In this document: one piece after another, positions 36,685 to 45,848 of the stretch
Position numbering within the stretch: position 1 is the first letter of the stretch
Layout: every line of letters begins with the position of its first letter
Source: Streptomyces sp. WMMC500
GTDB lineage: Bacteria > Actinomycetota > Actinomycetes > Streptomycetales > Streptomycetaceae
DNA length: 64,000 nucleotides
Direction of reading: 5' to 3'
NCBI RefSeq assembly: GCF_027497195.1
Contig: NZ_CP114905.1
Coordinates: 7,141,001-7,205,000 of the forward strand
The notes under the pieces: model-generated
What the model was told of the DNA's origin: nothing
The model's input: only the letters and a program-made list of their open reading frames with translations
Databases searched by the model: none
Translations under genes and position numbers: made by a program

Positions 36685-37374
36685 TCAGGCAGCGGCCGGG
36701 CACGGCGGGCCACGCCGCAGGACCGAGTGCAGCAGGTGCGGCTGCGGGCGGACGGCTCGGGTACGGTCCGAGCGGCGGCCGGGGAGGCCGGTGCTCCGTA
36801 CCGGGGCGACGGTGACGATCGCGACGGCCAGCAGCAGCGGCCGGAAGGCGACGGCCGCGGCGGCGCGCAGCAGCCCGGCCAGGGCCACCTCACCGCGGCG
36901 CAGCCAGGCGGCGGCGGCCAGGCCGACGCCGACGTGGCCGGCGAGCAGCAGCCACGGGCTGGCGGCGGTGCCGGCCAGGGCCTCGCCGCGGGCGGTCATC
37001 CGGACCAGAGGGGTGCCGAACTCGCCGGAGCAGAGCAGATCGAGCCCCAGGGAGCGCATGGAGCCGGCGACCGGGCCGCCGGACTGCCCGTAGCAGGTGT
37101 GCTGGCCGGTGGTGAAGACCGTGTCCGCCGCCAGCTCCAGCGGCACGAGCAGGGCCGCGATGCTCCAGTAGCCGCGCTCGCGGCGGCCTGCGAGCAGGTA
37201 GGCGACGACGAAGACGCCGGCGGAGACCGCGGCCAGCATGCCGATCGGCAGGGGGTTGGCGGACAGCAGCACGTGGGCGCCCGCGGACAGGCTGATGCAC
37301 AGCGCGGTGAAGACCGCCGCGCGCATCACCCTGATCGTTACGGCCGCATGTTCCATCGGGCGCGATTCTGCCAT
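36685..37374 (-). CDS. Uncharacterised five-helix membrane protein
   Basis: About 229 residues with five hydrophobic segments (about 12-32, 40-60, 68-88, 139-158 and 165-190). A loop between helices three and four contains two Cys (TCYGQSGG and DLLCSGEFGTP). The basic C-terminus ends RRGPPCPAAA. I do not recognise the family. Being directly upstream of the DsbA-like gene, with Cys in a probably extracytoplasmic loop, a redox partner role is possible but speculative. A start at ATG 37356 (MEHAAVTIRV) is an alternative. Confidence 0.7.
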   Translation of the reverse strand: MAESRPMEHAAVTIRVMRAAVFTALCISLSAGAHVLLSANPLPIGMLAAVSAGVFVVAYLLAGRRERGYWSIAALLVPLELAADTVFTTGQHTCYGQSGGPVAGSMRSLGLDLLCSGEFGTPLVRMTARGEALAGTAASPWLLLAGHVGVGLAAAAWLRRGEVALAGLLRAAAAVAFRPLLLAVAIVTVAPVRSTGLPGRRSDRTRAVRPQPHLLHSVLRRGPPCPAAA

Positions 37375-37510
37375 GGCGGAGGGTAAACCGCGGCTAAAGG
37401 GGAGGCCCCGCTTCGCTCCGGCCGGGAGCCGCGGTGTCAGTGCCGCGTCCTAGACTTCCCAGCGTCCTGCCCGAGCCCTCGCGCCCGTCGCCTGCTGGAG
37501 GTCCTCCGCC

Positions 37511-40500
37511 GTGGCCAAGCCGCCTTTTACGCATCTGCATGTGCACACGCAGTATTCGCTGCTGGACGGGGCGGCGCGGTTGAAGGACATGTTCGCGGCG
37601 TGTCGTGAGATGGGGATGTCGCATATTGCGATGACGGATCACGGGAATCTGCACGGTGCGTATGACTTTTTCGCGCAGGCGACGGCGGCGGGGGTGACGC
37701 CGATCATCGGGATCGAGGCGTATGTGGCGCCGGAGTCGCGGCGGAACAAGCGGAAGGTGCAGTGGGGGCAGCCGCATCAGAAGCGTGATGACGTGTCGGG
37801 TTCTGGTGGGTATACGCACAAGACGATCTGGGCGTCGTCGCGTACGGGGCTGCACAATCTGTTCCGGTTGTCGTCGGATGCGTACAAGGAGGGGTGGCTG
37901 CAGAAGTGGCCGCGGATGGACAAGGAGGTGATCGCGGAGCATGCGGAGGGGTTGATCGCTTCTACGGGGTGTCCGTCGGGTGAGGTGCAGACGCGGTTGC
38001 GGCTGGGGCAGTTCGACGAGGCGCTGGCGGCGGCGGCGTGGTATCAGGAGGTGTTCGGGAAGCAGCGGTATTTCCTGGAGTTGATGGATCACGGGATCGA
38101 GATCGAGCGGCGGGTGCGGGACGGGCTGCTGGAGATCGGGCGGAAGCTGGGGATTCCGCCGCTGGTGACGAATGACTCGCATTACACGTATGCGCAGGAG
38201 GCGGGGGCGCATGATGCGTTGTTGTGTATTCAGACGGGGAAGAACCTGTCGGATCCGGATCGGTTCAGGTTCGACGGGACGGGTTATTACCTGAAGTCGA
38301 CCGAGGAGATGTATGCGGTCGATTCGTCGGATGCGTGGCAGGAGGGGTGTGCGAACACGCTGCTGGTGGCGGAGCAGATCGACACCGCGGGGTGGTTCGA
38401 GAAGCGGGACCTGATGCCCAGGTTCGAGGTCCCCGACGGCTACACCGAGGTCACCTGGTTCCAGGAGGAGGTCCGCCGCGGCATGGCCCGCCGCTACCCC
38501 GGCGGTGTCCCCGAGGACCGCCAGAAGCAGGCGGGGTACGAGATGGACGTCATCATCCAGATGGGGTTCCCGGGGTACTTCCTGGTGGTCGCGGACTTCA
38601 TCATGTGGGCGAAGAACAACGGGATCGCGGTGGGTCCGGGGCGTGGTTCGGCGGCGGGTTCGATCGTGTCGTACGCGATGGGGATCACGGACCTCGATCC
38701 GATCGAGCACGGGCTGATCTTCGAGCGGTTCCTGAATCCGGAGCGGGTGTCGATGCCGGATGTGGACATCGACTTCGACGAGCGCAGGCGGGCGGAGGTG
38801 ATCCGCTATGTGACGGAGAAGTACGGTGCCGACAAGGTCGCGATGATCGGTACGTACGGGACGATCAAGGCGAAGAACGCGATCAAGGACTCCGCGCGGG
38901 TGCTCGGCTATCCGTACGCGATGGGCGACCGCATCACCAAGGCCATGCCCGCCGACGTGCTCGGCAAGGGCATCCCGCTGTCCGGCATCACCGACCCCGA
39001 CCACCCCCGGTACTCCGAGGCCGGCGAGGTCCGCGGCCTGTACGAGAACGAGCCGGACGTGAAGAAGGTGATCGACACCGCGCGGGGCGTGGAGGGCCTG
39101 GTGCGGCAGATGGGGGTGCACGCGGCGGGTGTGATCATGTCCAGCGAGCCGATCGTGGACCACGTCCCGGTCTGGGTGCGGCACACCGACCAGGTGACGA
39201 TCACGCAGTGGGACTACCCGACGTGCGAGTCGCTCGGCCTGCTGAAGATGGACTTCCTGGGCCTGCGGAACCTGACCATCATGGACGACGCCGTCAAGAT
39301 GGTGAAGCAGAACAAGGGCCGGGAGATCGAGCTGCTCTCCCTGCCGCTCGACGACCCCACGACCTTCGAGTTGCTCGGCCGCGGCGACACCCTCGGCGTC
39401 TTCCAGTTCGACGGCGGGCCCATGCGCTCCCTGCTGCGCATGATGAAGCCCGACAACTTCGAGGACATCTCCGCGGTCTCGGCGCTGTACCGGCCGGGCC
39501 CCATGGGCATGAACTCGCACATCAACTACGCGCTGCGGAAGAACGGCCAGCAGGAGATCACCCCGATCCACCCGGAGCTGGAAGAACCGCTCAAGGAAGT
39601 CCTCGACATCACCTACGGCCTGATCGTGTATCAGGAGCAGGTGCAGAAAGCCGCGCAGGTGCTCGCCGGCTATTCGCTGGGACAGGCGGACCTGCTGCGG
39701 CGGGCGATGGGCAAGAAGAAGAAGGAAGTCCTCGACGCCGAGTTCGTCAACTTCCAGAAGGGTGCCCGCGAGAAAGGCTACAGCGACCAGGCGATCCAGG
39801 CCGTCTGGGACGTCCTGGTCCCGTTCGCGGGTTACGCGTTCAACAAGGCGCACTCCTCCGCGTACGGCCTCGTCTCCTACTGGACTGCGTATCTCAAGGC
39901 GAACTATCCGGCCGAGTACATGGCCGCGCTGCTGACGTCCGTGCGCGACGACAAGGACAAGTCGGCGATCTATCTCAACGAGTGCCGGAAGATGGGCATC
40001 AAGGTGCTCCCGCCGGACGTCAACGAGTCGGACGCGAACTTCACTCCCCGCGGTGATGACACGATCGTGTTCGGCCTGACCGCCGTGCGCAACGTCGGGC
40101 AGAACGTCGTGGATTCGATCGTTCGCAACCGCAAGGCCAAGGGGCGCTACGCGTCGTTCCCCGACTTCCTCGACAAGGTCGACGCCGTCGTGTGCAACAA
40201 GCGCACCGTCGAGTCGCTGATCAAGGCGGGCGCGTTCGACGCCCTCGGCCACACCCGCAAGGGCCTCACCGCGCAGTACGAGCCGATGATCGACAACGTC
40301 GTGTCGGTCAAGCGGAAGGAGGCCGAGGGGCAGTTCGACCTCTTCGGCGGCATGGGCGACGAGGCGGCGGCGGACGAGCCGGGCTTCGGGCTCGACGTGC
40401 AGTTCACGGACGAGGAGTGGGAGAAGTCGTATCTGCTCGCCCAGGAGCGGGAGATGCTCGGGCTCTACGTCTCCGACCACCCGCTGTTCGGCATCGAGCA

Positions 40501-41053
40501 CGTGCTGGGGGACAAGGCGGACGCCGCCATCGCCGCGCTCAACGGCGGTGAGCACGCGGACGGGGCGATCGTCACCATCGGCGGCATCATCTCGGGGCTG
40601 CAGCGGAAGATGACCAAGCAGGGCAACGCCTGGGCCATCGCCACCGTCGAGGACCTCGGCGGCTCCATCGACTGCATGTTCTTCCCGGCCACCTACCAGT
40701 TGGTCTCCACCCAGCTCGTCGAGGACGCGATCGTCTTCGTCAAGGGCCGGCTCGACAAGCGCGAGGACGTGCCCCGGCTGGTCGCCATGGAACTCGCCGT
40801 CCCCGACCTCTCCGAGGTCTCGGCGAACGCGCCGGTGACGATCACGATCCCCACGGTCAAGGTCACCCCGCCGCTGGTGGAGAAGCTGGGCGAGGTGCTG
40901 TCGCAGCACCGCGGCGGCACGGAGGTGCGCGTGAAGCTCCAGGGCTCCCGCACCACCACCGTGCTCCGCCTCGACCGCCACCGGGTGACGTCGGACCCGG
41001 CGCTCTTCGGCGATCTGAAGGCCCTGCTCGGCCCGTCCTGTCTGGCGGGCTGA
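37511..41053 (+). CDS. dnaE: DNA polymerase III alpha subunit DnaE
   Basis: An 1180-residue replicative DNA polymerase. The N-terminal PHP domain starts FTHLHVHTQYSLLDGAARLK. The palm and fingers contain GPGRGSAAGSIVSYAMGITD and the catalytic Asp pair in MPDVDIDFDERRR. GVHAAGVIMSS, YRPGPMGMNSHI and FNKAHSSAYGLVSYWTAYLK are further DnaE blocks. A helix-hairpin-helix and an OB-fold domain close the protein. Length is normal. Codon choice varies along the gene: the first about 900 bases favour G- and T-ending codons, then C-ending codons dominate. A hairpin terminates it. Confidence 0.97.
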   Translation: MAKPPFTHLHVHTQYSLLDGAARLKDMFAACREMGMSHIAMTDHGNLHGAYDFFAQATAAGVTPIIGIEAYVAPESRRNKRKVQWGQPHQKRDDVSGSGGYTHKTIWASSRTGLHNLFRLSSDAYKEGWLQKWPRMDKEVIAEHAEGLIASTGCPSGEVQTRLRLGQFDEALAAAAWYQEVFGKQRYFLELMDHGIEIERRVRDGLLEIGRKLGIPPLVTNDSHYTYAQEAGAHDALLCIQTGKNLSDPDRFRFDGTGYYLKSTEEMYAVDSSDAWQEGCANTLLVAEQIDTAGWFEKRDLMPRFEVPDGYTEVTWFQEEVRRGMARRYPGGVPEDRQKQAGYEMDVIIQMGFPGYFLVVADFIMWAKNNGIAVGPGRGSAAGSIVSYAMGITDLDPIEHGLIFERFLNPERVSMPDVDIDFDERRRAEVIRYVTEKYGADKVAMIGTYGTIKAKNAIKDSARVLGYPYAMGDRITKAMPADVLGKGIPLSGITDPDHPRYSEAGEVRGLYENEPDVKKVIDTARGVEGLVRQMGVHAAGVIMSSEPIVDHVPVWVRHTDQVTITQWDYPTCESLGLLKMDFLGLRNLTIMDDAVKMVKQNKGREIELLSLPLDDPTTFELLGRGDTLGVFQFDGGPMRSLLRMMKPDNFEDISAVSALYRPGPMGMNSHINYALRKNGQQEITPIHPELEEPLKEVLDITYGLIVYQEQVQKAAQVLAGYSLGQADLLRRAMGKKKKEVLDAEFVNFQKGAREKGYSDQAIQAVWDVLVPFAGYAFNKAHSSAYGLVSYWTAYLKANYPAEYMAALLTSVRDDKDKSAIYLNECRKMGIKVLPPDVNESDANFTPRGDDTIVFGLTAVRNVGQNVVDSIVRNRKAKGRYASFPDFLDKVDAVVCNKRTVESLIKAGAFDALGHTRKGLTAQYEPMIDNVVSVKRKEAEGQFDLFGGMGDEAAADEPGFGLDVQFTDEEWEKSYLLAQEREMLGLYVSDHPLFGIEHVLGDKADAAIAALNGGEHADGAIVTIGGIISGLQRKMTKQGNAWAIATVEDLGGSIDCMFFPATYQLVSTQLVEDAIVFVKGRLDKREDVPRLVAMELAVPDLSEVSANAPVTITIPTVKVTPPLVEKLGEVLSQHRGGTEVRVKLQGSRTTTVLRLDRHRVTSDPALFGDLKALLGPSCLAG

Positions 41054-41061
41054 CGGGCGTG

Positions 41062-41092
41062 GGCGGGCGCGCCCGCGAGGGGCGCGCCCGCC
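41062..41092. terminator. Hairpin between dnaE and a convergent small gene
   Basis: A perfect 13-bp stem (41062-41074 with 41080-41092) with a 5-base loop GCGAG lies 8 bases after the dnaE stop and 9 bases before the end of the convergent gene. It is probably bidirectional. Confidence 0.8.
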
Positions 41093-41101
41093 GGTCCGTG
41101 T

Positions 41102-41287
41102 TCAGTTGTGACCGAAGCGCTTCTCCCTGTGCTTCTGGGTCTTGTTGCTGCCGGAGCCGGGGTTCACCGCCTCGCTGACCTGGTCGGGCGGCGGCCCGCC
41201 CGCCGGAGTGGCGGAGTCGGCTCCCGCACGTTCCTCCGGCGGGGCGGCGGCGCGGTCGTTCTGGCGGTTCCTGTTCTTACGGCTCAT
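41102..41287 (-). CDS. Small basic disordered protein (61 residues)
   Basis: A short protein that begins MSRKNRNRQNDRAA and ends KTQKHREKRFGHN, with an acidic/Gly/Pro middle. It is predicted to be disordered, without membrane segment or signal. I start at ATG 41287 with GGGGAG 11 bases upstream; an in-frame GTG at 41296 would overlap the preceding gene's stop. It forms a tight pair with the next entry, whose product also starts with a KNR motif. The function is unknown; nucleic-acid binding is a guess from the charge. Confidence 0.6.
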   Translation of the reverse strand: MSRKNRNRQNDRAAAPPEERAGADSATPAGGPPPDQVSEAVNPGSGSNKTQKHREKRFGHN

Positions 41288-41292
41288 GGGGC

Positions 41293-41484
41293 TCACCGCT
41301 CCCCGAGCCGGGCACGCCGCTCGGCGTCGCCCGCGGGCGACTCGGCCCGGCGGTCGCCCTGCGGCGCGGTCTCGTCCGGGGACTGCGGCCGGCCGCGGTT
41401 CGGTATGCCCGCGGGCGACCCGGCGTACTTGTCCCGGTGGGAATGCTGTTGCTGCTGCTTCTCGCGGTTCTTGCGCTTACCCAT
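41293..41484 (-). CDS. Small basic Gln-rich disordered protein (63 residues)
   Basis: The first gene of the small pair. It starts MGKRKNREKQQQQHSHRDKY and continues with a Gly/Pro/Arg/Glu-rich low-complexity part. ATG 41484 has AAAGGA 7 bases upstream; GTG 41487 is also possible. Its stop lies 5 bases before the ATG of the second gene, so the two are likely co-translated. I do not recognise a characterised family. The gap of about 236 bases on its 5' side is shared with the divergent NYN-domain gene and is AT-richer. Confidence 0.6.
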   Translation of the reverse strand: MGKRKNREKQQQQHSHRDKYAGSPAGIPNRGRPQSPDETAPQGDRRAESPAGDAERRARLGER

Positions 41485-41720
41485 CACTGATCCTTTTCAG
41501 GCGCGGTCCCCCGCGGAGATCACCTTCGCACGGCCTGAGATGCCTCGCATGTCGGATAATTACCGTGCGTAGTACGCGCTGTTCACGACCGGCCATCCGG
41601 GTCCGCCACGCCGATGATCGATGCCCTGCTGTTAACCACCCCTCAGTGGGGCAGACTCGAAGGCAACCCGCCGTGAACTCCGCGGCACGGGCCCGGAACC
41701 GGCTGAGAAGAGGGTGAATC

Positions 41721-42986
41721 GTGGACCGCTGCGTCGTCCTGGTGGACGCCGGCTACCTGCTGGGCGCCGCCGCGAGCCTGCTCGCCGGAGAGCCCGCCCG
41801 TTCCCGGATCACCGTCGACCACCCCGAACTCATCCAGGGCCTGCGGGAACAGGCCGAGGCCGACACGGGGCAGCGGCTGCTGCGCATCTACTGGTTCGAC
41901 GGCGCCCCCGACCGCGTACCGCAGCCGGAACACCGGCGGCTGCGCGTGATGTCGCGCGTCACCGTCCGCCTCGGCGCGCTCACCCGCAGCGACGGTCGCT
42001 GGGCGCAGAAGGGCGTCGACGCCGCGATGCACGCGGAGCTGACCGAGCTGGCCCGGAACCGCGCCTGCGCCGACGTCGTGCTCGTCACCGGGGACGGCGA
42101 CCTGCTGCCGGGCATGATGTCCGCGAAGGAGCACGGCGTCGCCGTCCACCTGTGGGCGGTCCAGGCCGCCGACGGCGACTACAACCAGTCCGAGGACCTG
42201 GTCGCCGAGGCCGACGAGCGGCGCGTGCTCGACCGGGTCTGGATCACCCGCGCCATGCAGGCCAAGGACCTCACCGGGATCTGCGCCCCCAGCCCCGTGC
42301 CGCGGCCCGAGATCGCCGCGATCCTCTCCGCCCCGCCGTCGGAGAACTCCGTGGCCGGCAAGCAGACCGTCGCCAACGGCACCGCGCAGCCCACCGCCCC
42401 GGGCACCGTGCGCCGCCACGACGACGCGGACGCGGCGCCCGAGACCGTACCCGACGACGAGGAGGACCCCGGCGGCAAGGGCGGCGTGCCCACCCCGAAG
42501 GACCTGGCGAGCCTGGGCCGCCCCACCGTGCCCGAGGGCCGCCACGGGCCCCCCGTGGGCAGCGCCACGCTGCGCTGGTCGTCCGACCGCGGCTGGGTGG
42601 AGCGGCCGGGCGCGGAGCCGCCGGACATCGCCGGGCTGCCCACCCTCGCCCAGCTCACCACGGCGGAGCAGCGCTGGGGGGACCGCGAGGAGGACATCAC
42701 CGTCATCGGCGGCGACCCCTTCGAGGTGGGGCAGGTCTTCGCCCGGCGCTGGATGGAGCGGCTGGCGGACCAGGTGAAGCTGCGGCTGCTGGCCGGCCAG
42801 TACCCGCGTATCCCGCACCGCATCGACGGCGAGCTGCTCCGCTACGCCGCCCGCTTCGGGCTGCTGGCCCACAAGGACGACCAGATCGACGAGCGCGACC
42901 GGTATGCGATCCGGGCCGGGTTCTGGCGTGAGATCGACGTCAGCTCGAGCACCGAGCACGCGCAGACGGCGGAGCCGGAGGCGTAG
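41721..42986 (+). CDS. NYN-domain (PIN-like) protein
   Basis: A 421-residue cytoplasmic protein. The N-terminal NYN domain (about residues 1-185) has the acidic motifs of PIN-like nucleases: RCVVLVDAGYLLG, GVDAAMHAELTELA and VVLVTGDGDLLPGM. The domain is related to LabA and to RNA-cleaving NYN proteins. An acidic, disordered linker (about 190-290) joins a C-terminal part with VGQVFARRWMERLADQVKLR, which is of unknown fold. RNA processing is likely but unproven. The GTG has AGAGGG upstream. Confidence 0.85.
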   Translation: MDRCVVLVDAGYLLGAAASLLAGEPARSRITVDHPELIQGLREQAEADTGQRLLRIYWFDGAPDRVPQPEHRRLRVMSRVTVRLGALTRSDGRWAQKGVDAAMHAELTELARNRACADVVLVTGDGDLLPGMMSAKEHGVAVHLWAVQAADGDYNQSEDLVAEADERRVLDRVWITRAMQAKDLTGICAPSPVPRPEIAAILSAPPSENSVAGKQTVANGTAQPTAPGTVRRHDDADAAPETVPDDEEDPGGKGGVPTPKDLASLGRPTVPEGRHGPPVGSATLRWSSDRGWVERPGAEPPDIAGLPTLAQLTTAEQRWGDREEDITVIGGDPFEVGQVFARRWMERLADQVKLRLLAGQYPRIPHRIDGELLRYAARFGLLAHKDDQIDERDRYAIRAGFWREIDVSSSTEHAQTAEPEA

Positions 42987-43030
42987 CAGCCGCCCGCACG
43001 CCGGCGGCGGACCTCGTCGTACGGCACCGT

Positions 43031-43056
43031 GCGGGCCCCGGACAGCCCGGGCCCGC
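43031..43056. terminator. Hairpin between convergent genes
   Basis: GCGGGCCC (43031-43038) and GGGCCCGC (43049-43056) form an 8-bp stem between the NYN gene and the convergent membrane-protein gene, 4 bases before the latter's stop codon end. Confidence 0.6.
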
Positions 43057-43060
43057 CTCC

Positions 43061-43747
43061 TCAGCGCGTGGGCGGGCTCCAGCCCTGCCAGCCGCCGGTC
43101 GGCGGCGGTGGCACCTCCGGCTCGGAGTCGCGCGGCCCGAACAGCCCGGTCAGCACCAGGTGCACGGCCATCGCCGCCCCCGGCCAGGCCAGCAGGGCGC
43201 CCTTGGCCTTCAGCTCCAGCGGCGCGTCGAACCCGGCACCGTCGCGCAACTCCTTCGCCCGCTGCGCCACGTTCCCCGGCGGGCCCAGCCAGATGCCGAA
43301 CCGCCAGGCCACCACCGCCCCGATCAGCGAGCCCAGCGCCAGCCCCAGCACCAGCGGCAGCCCGCCGCGCCGCCGCCACAGGAACACCGCCAGCGCCGTC
43401 ACCGCGCCGAAGGCAAGACCCAGCAGCGCGAACGTGCCGTCGATGGAGATCGCGTCCTCGCTCTCGCTCTGCCCCAGCCAGGCTTCGCCCCCGCGTACCA
43501 CCAGCGGCACGCGCGGTGCGAGCCGCTCCCACAGGAAGCCGAGCAGCAGGCCCAGCGCCGCCACGCCCACCAGTACCAGGAAGGCCTGCCACAGCTCCCC
43601 GGCGAGATCGTCGTCGCCCTTGGCCCTCCTCCTGCGCTTCCCGCCCGTCGTCCCGTCGGCGGCGCCGGACGAGGAGGGGTAGTGCCACGGGTTCTGGCCC
43701 GGCTGTCCGTGCGGCGGCTGCTCGTGCGGTGTCAGGGGAGCGGTCAC
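43061..43747 (-). CDS. Four-helix membrane protein (possibly DUF2567)
   Basis: A 228-residue protein. A disordered Pro/Gly/Gln N-terminus and a basic GGKRRRRAKGDDD stretch precede four hydrophobic segments (about residues 55-75, 105-125, 130-150 and 190-208). Between helices one and two lies PRVPLVVRGGEAWLG, resembling the DUF2567 family of actinobacterial membrane proteins. The function is unknown. I use GTG 43747, since the upstream part of the open frame is Arg/Gly-rich and not protein-like. It is downstream of an ABC transporter pair on the same strand. Confidence 0.72.
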   Translation of the reverse strand: MTAPLTPHEQPPHGQPGQNPWHYPSSSGAADGTTGGKRRRRAKGDDDLAGELWQAFLVLVGVAALGLLLGFLWERLAPRVPLVVRGGEAWLGQSESEDAISIDGTFALLGLAFGAVTALAVFLWRRRGGLPLVLGLALGSLIGAVVAWRFGIWLGPPGNVAQRAKELRDGAGFDAPLELKAKGALLAWPGAAMAVHLVLTGLFGPRDSEPEVPPPPTGGWQGWSPPTR

Positions 43748-43824
43748 CCCGTCATCGTGCCAGGGCCGGGGCCGCCCGCCGTAGCCAGGACGGTCGTTCG
43801 GAATGTCGCCGTGACCGACCGCCC

Positions 43825-44781
43825 TCACGAGCGCAGCGCCGCCCTGCGGTACGCCCACGTCGCCGCAGCCAGCGCGGGCACCCCGACACCGGCGCAAACC
43901 CCCAGGTCGGCGACGACCGCCGCCCAGTCGGGACCGGGCGCGAACGTCTCCATCAGCGCCTCCACGCCGTACGTGGACGGCAGCAGGTCGCGGGCGAAGG
44001 ACACCGGTCCCGGCATCCGTTCCGCGGGCAGCACCCCCAGCAGGAGCGCCGCCGACATGCCGAGCTGGCCGCAGAGCGTCGCCAGCTCCGGCCGCGGCGC
44101 CAGCAGCCCGAGCACCGCCCCGAGCCCGGCCAGCGCGGCGCCGGACAGCGGCACGACGGCCACCAGGATCCACAGGTGCGTCAGCGGCAGCTCGAAGAGG
44201 AGGCTGCCCGTCACGGCCGTGACGACCGTGCCCGGCACGGTGAACGAGGCGTACGCGCCCGCAGCGCCGAGCACCACCGCGGCCGGCGGCACCGGGAGCG
44301 TCGCGTAGTGGTCGAGGCCGCCGGTCGCGCGCAACTGGCCGAAGTACTGGGCGAGCAGGTTCAGTGCCACGAACGCCACGATCAGCACCGTCGACCCGGC
44401 GACCACCGCGTGGGCCTCGGAGCTGCCCGCCTCGGCGTCGACCACCCCGCGCATCAGGACCATGATCCCGACGGACTGGAAGGTGGCGACGAACAGCAGC
44501 GGGAGCCGGGCCACCTTCGCGCGGGAGAGCTGGGCGCGGTAGACGGCGGCGAGGGCGGGGAAGAGCGGTACGCGCGGCGCGAGGGGCACGGCGGCGGGGG
44601 CGGGAGCGGGGCCGGCGGAGTCCTCGCCGGCGCCGTCGGCGGCCCCGTTCGGCATGACAGTCCCCCTTGCCGTCCCGTTCGCGGGAGCGGACCCGGGCGC
44701 CGCCGGTCCATCCGCCGGTCCCGCCGGCGGCCCGGCGGCGCCGGGCGGGGCCTGCGCGAGGCCGAGCTGTCCGTCCGTCAT
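43825..44781 (-). CDS. ABC transporter permease (ABC-2 type)
   Basis: A 318-residue membrane protein with about six helices after a disordered Ala/Pro/Gly N-terminus of about 70 residues. The fold and partner resemble ABC-2 type exporters. NLLAQYFGQLRATGGLDHYA and PSTYGVEALMETF are recognisable permease-like segments. The ATG overlaps the stop of the ATPase gene (ATGA), so the two are translationally coupled. The transported substrate is unknown; drug or lipid export is common for this type. Confidence 0.87.
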   Translation of the reverse strand: MTDGQLGLAQAPPGAAGPPAGPADGPAAPGSAPANGTARGTVMPNGAADGAGEDSAGPAPAPAAVPLAPRVPLFPALAAVYRAQLSRAKVARLPLLFVATFQSVGIMVLMRGVVDAEAGSSEAHAVVAGSTVLIVAFVALNLLAQYFGQLRATGGLDHYATLPVPPAAVVLGAAGAYASFTVPGTVVTAVTGSLLFELPLTHLWILVAVVPLSGAALAGLGAVLGLLAPRPELATLCGQLGMSAALLLGVLPAERMPGPVSFARDLLPSTYGVEALMETFAPGPDWAAVVADLGVCAGVGVPALAAATWAYRRAALRS

Positions 44782-45848
44782 GCCTTCACCAGTCCCTCGT
44801 CCCGCCCGCCGAGGGCCAGGTACACGTCCTCCAGGCTCGGCGTCGTCAGCGTGAAGTCGTCCAGCGCGGCGAACGCCGGCCCGCCCGTGACCGCCGCGAC
44901 CGCGGCGCGCGCCGCGTCCTGCGGGAGCCGCAGCGTCCAGCGCCGGCCCGTGCGGCGGGCGGTGCGGGCCAGCTCCGCGATCTGCGGCACGTCGAGCGGC
45001 GGCTCGTCGCGCCAGACGAGGTCGAGCCGCACCTCCCCGCCCACCAGGGCCTTCAGCCCGGTGGGGGAGTCGCAGGCGATGACCCGGCCGCGGTCGAGCA
45101 CCGCGATCCGGTCGAGCACGGTCTCGGCCTCGATGACGTTGTGCGTGACGAGCAGCACCGTCGCGCCGCGCTCGGTCCTGCGCCGGTCGATCGCCGTCCA
45201 GACGGCGCGGCGGGCCACCGGGTCCATGGCGGTGGTCGGCTCGTCCAGCACCAGCAGCGGGCGCGTGCCGACCAGCGCCGCGGCCACGCACGCCAGCCGC
45301 CGCTCGCCGCCGGAGAGCCGGCGCAGCGGGCGGTCGGCGAGGTGGGTGAGGCCCAGCTCATCGAGGACCGTGTCGCGCTCGGCGCGGGCCGCGGGCGCGG
45401 GCAGGCCGCGCAGCCGCGCGGTGGTCTCGGCGGCCAGCGCCACCGTCAGGTCGTCCAGCGCCGTCGACTCCTGGCCGAGGTACGCCAGCAGCCGCGCGGC
45501 CAGTTCCGGGCGGCGTACGAGGTCGTGGCCGAAGAGCTCGATGGTGCCCGAATCGGGCCGCAGCAGGCCCGTGAGCTGGCGTACGAGGGTGGACTTGCCG
45601 GCGCCGTTGGGGCCGAGGAGGCCGAAGATCTCTCCCTCGTGGATGTCGAGGCCGACGCCCGCGCAGGCCCGTACGGGACCGGCGGGTGCGGGCGTCCGCG
45701 TGCCCCGGCGGCCCGCCCAGCGCCGCATCCGCTGCTCGCGGGGCGGGGGATAGGTCTTCACGAGATCGCGCACGGCACACACCACCGCGCCCGGCGGGGT
45801 GGCGGTCCCGGCCGCGGCAGGACCCGCCGCTTCGCTGCGCGTACTCAC
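44778..45848 (-). CDS. ABC transporter ATP-binding protein
   Basis: A 356-residue ATPase of the ABC-2 exporter type. Walker A is LLGPNGAGKSTLVRQL. The ABC signature is RLSGGERRLACVAAAL, and Walker B is LLVLDEPTTAMDPVARR. The switch His is in LLVTHNVIEAE. The C-terminal regulatory part ends SLEDVYLALGGRDEG. The GTG has no ribosome binding site, but TACCCT (plus-strand 45857-45862, reverse complement) lies 8 bases upstream, suggesting a leaderless transcript. It partners with the permease just downstream. Confidence 0.92.
   Translation of the reverse strand: MSTRSEAAGPAAAGTATPPGAVVCAVRDLVKTYPPPREQRMRRWAGRRGTRTPAPAGPVRACAGVGLDIHEGEIFGLLGPNGAGKSTLVRQLTGLLRPDSGTIELFGHDLVRRPELAARLLAYLGQESTALDDLTVALAAETTARLRGLPAPAARAERDTVLDELGLTHLADRPLRRLSGGERRLACVAAALVGTRPLLVLDEPTTAMDPVARRAVWTAIDRRRTERGATVLLVTHNVIEAETVLDRIAVLDRGRVIACDSPTGLKALVGGEVRLDLVWRDEPPLDVPQIAELARTARRTGRRWTLRLPQDAARAAVAAVTGGPAFAALDDFTLTTPSLEDVYLALGGRDEGLVKA

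Noticed and set aside
37394..40981. A very long open frame antisense to dnaE (about 1195 codons)
   Set aside because: It is the mirror of a highly conserved gene in high-GC DNA, has an Arg/His/Leu/Asp-biased translation and no recognisable domain.
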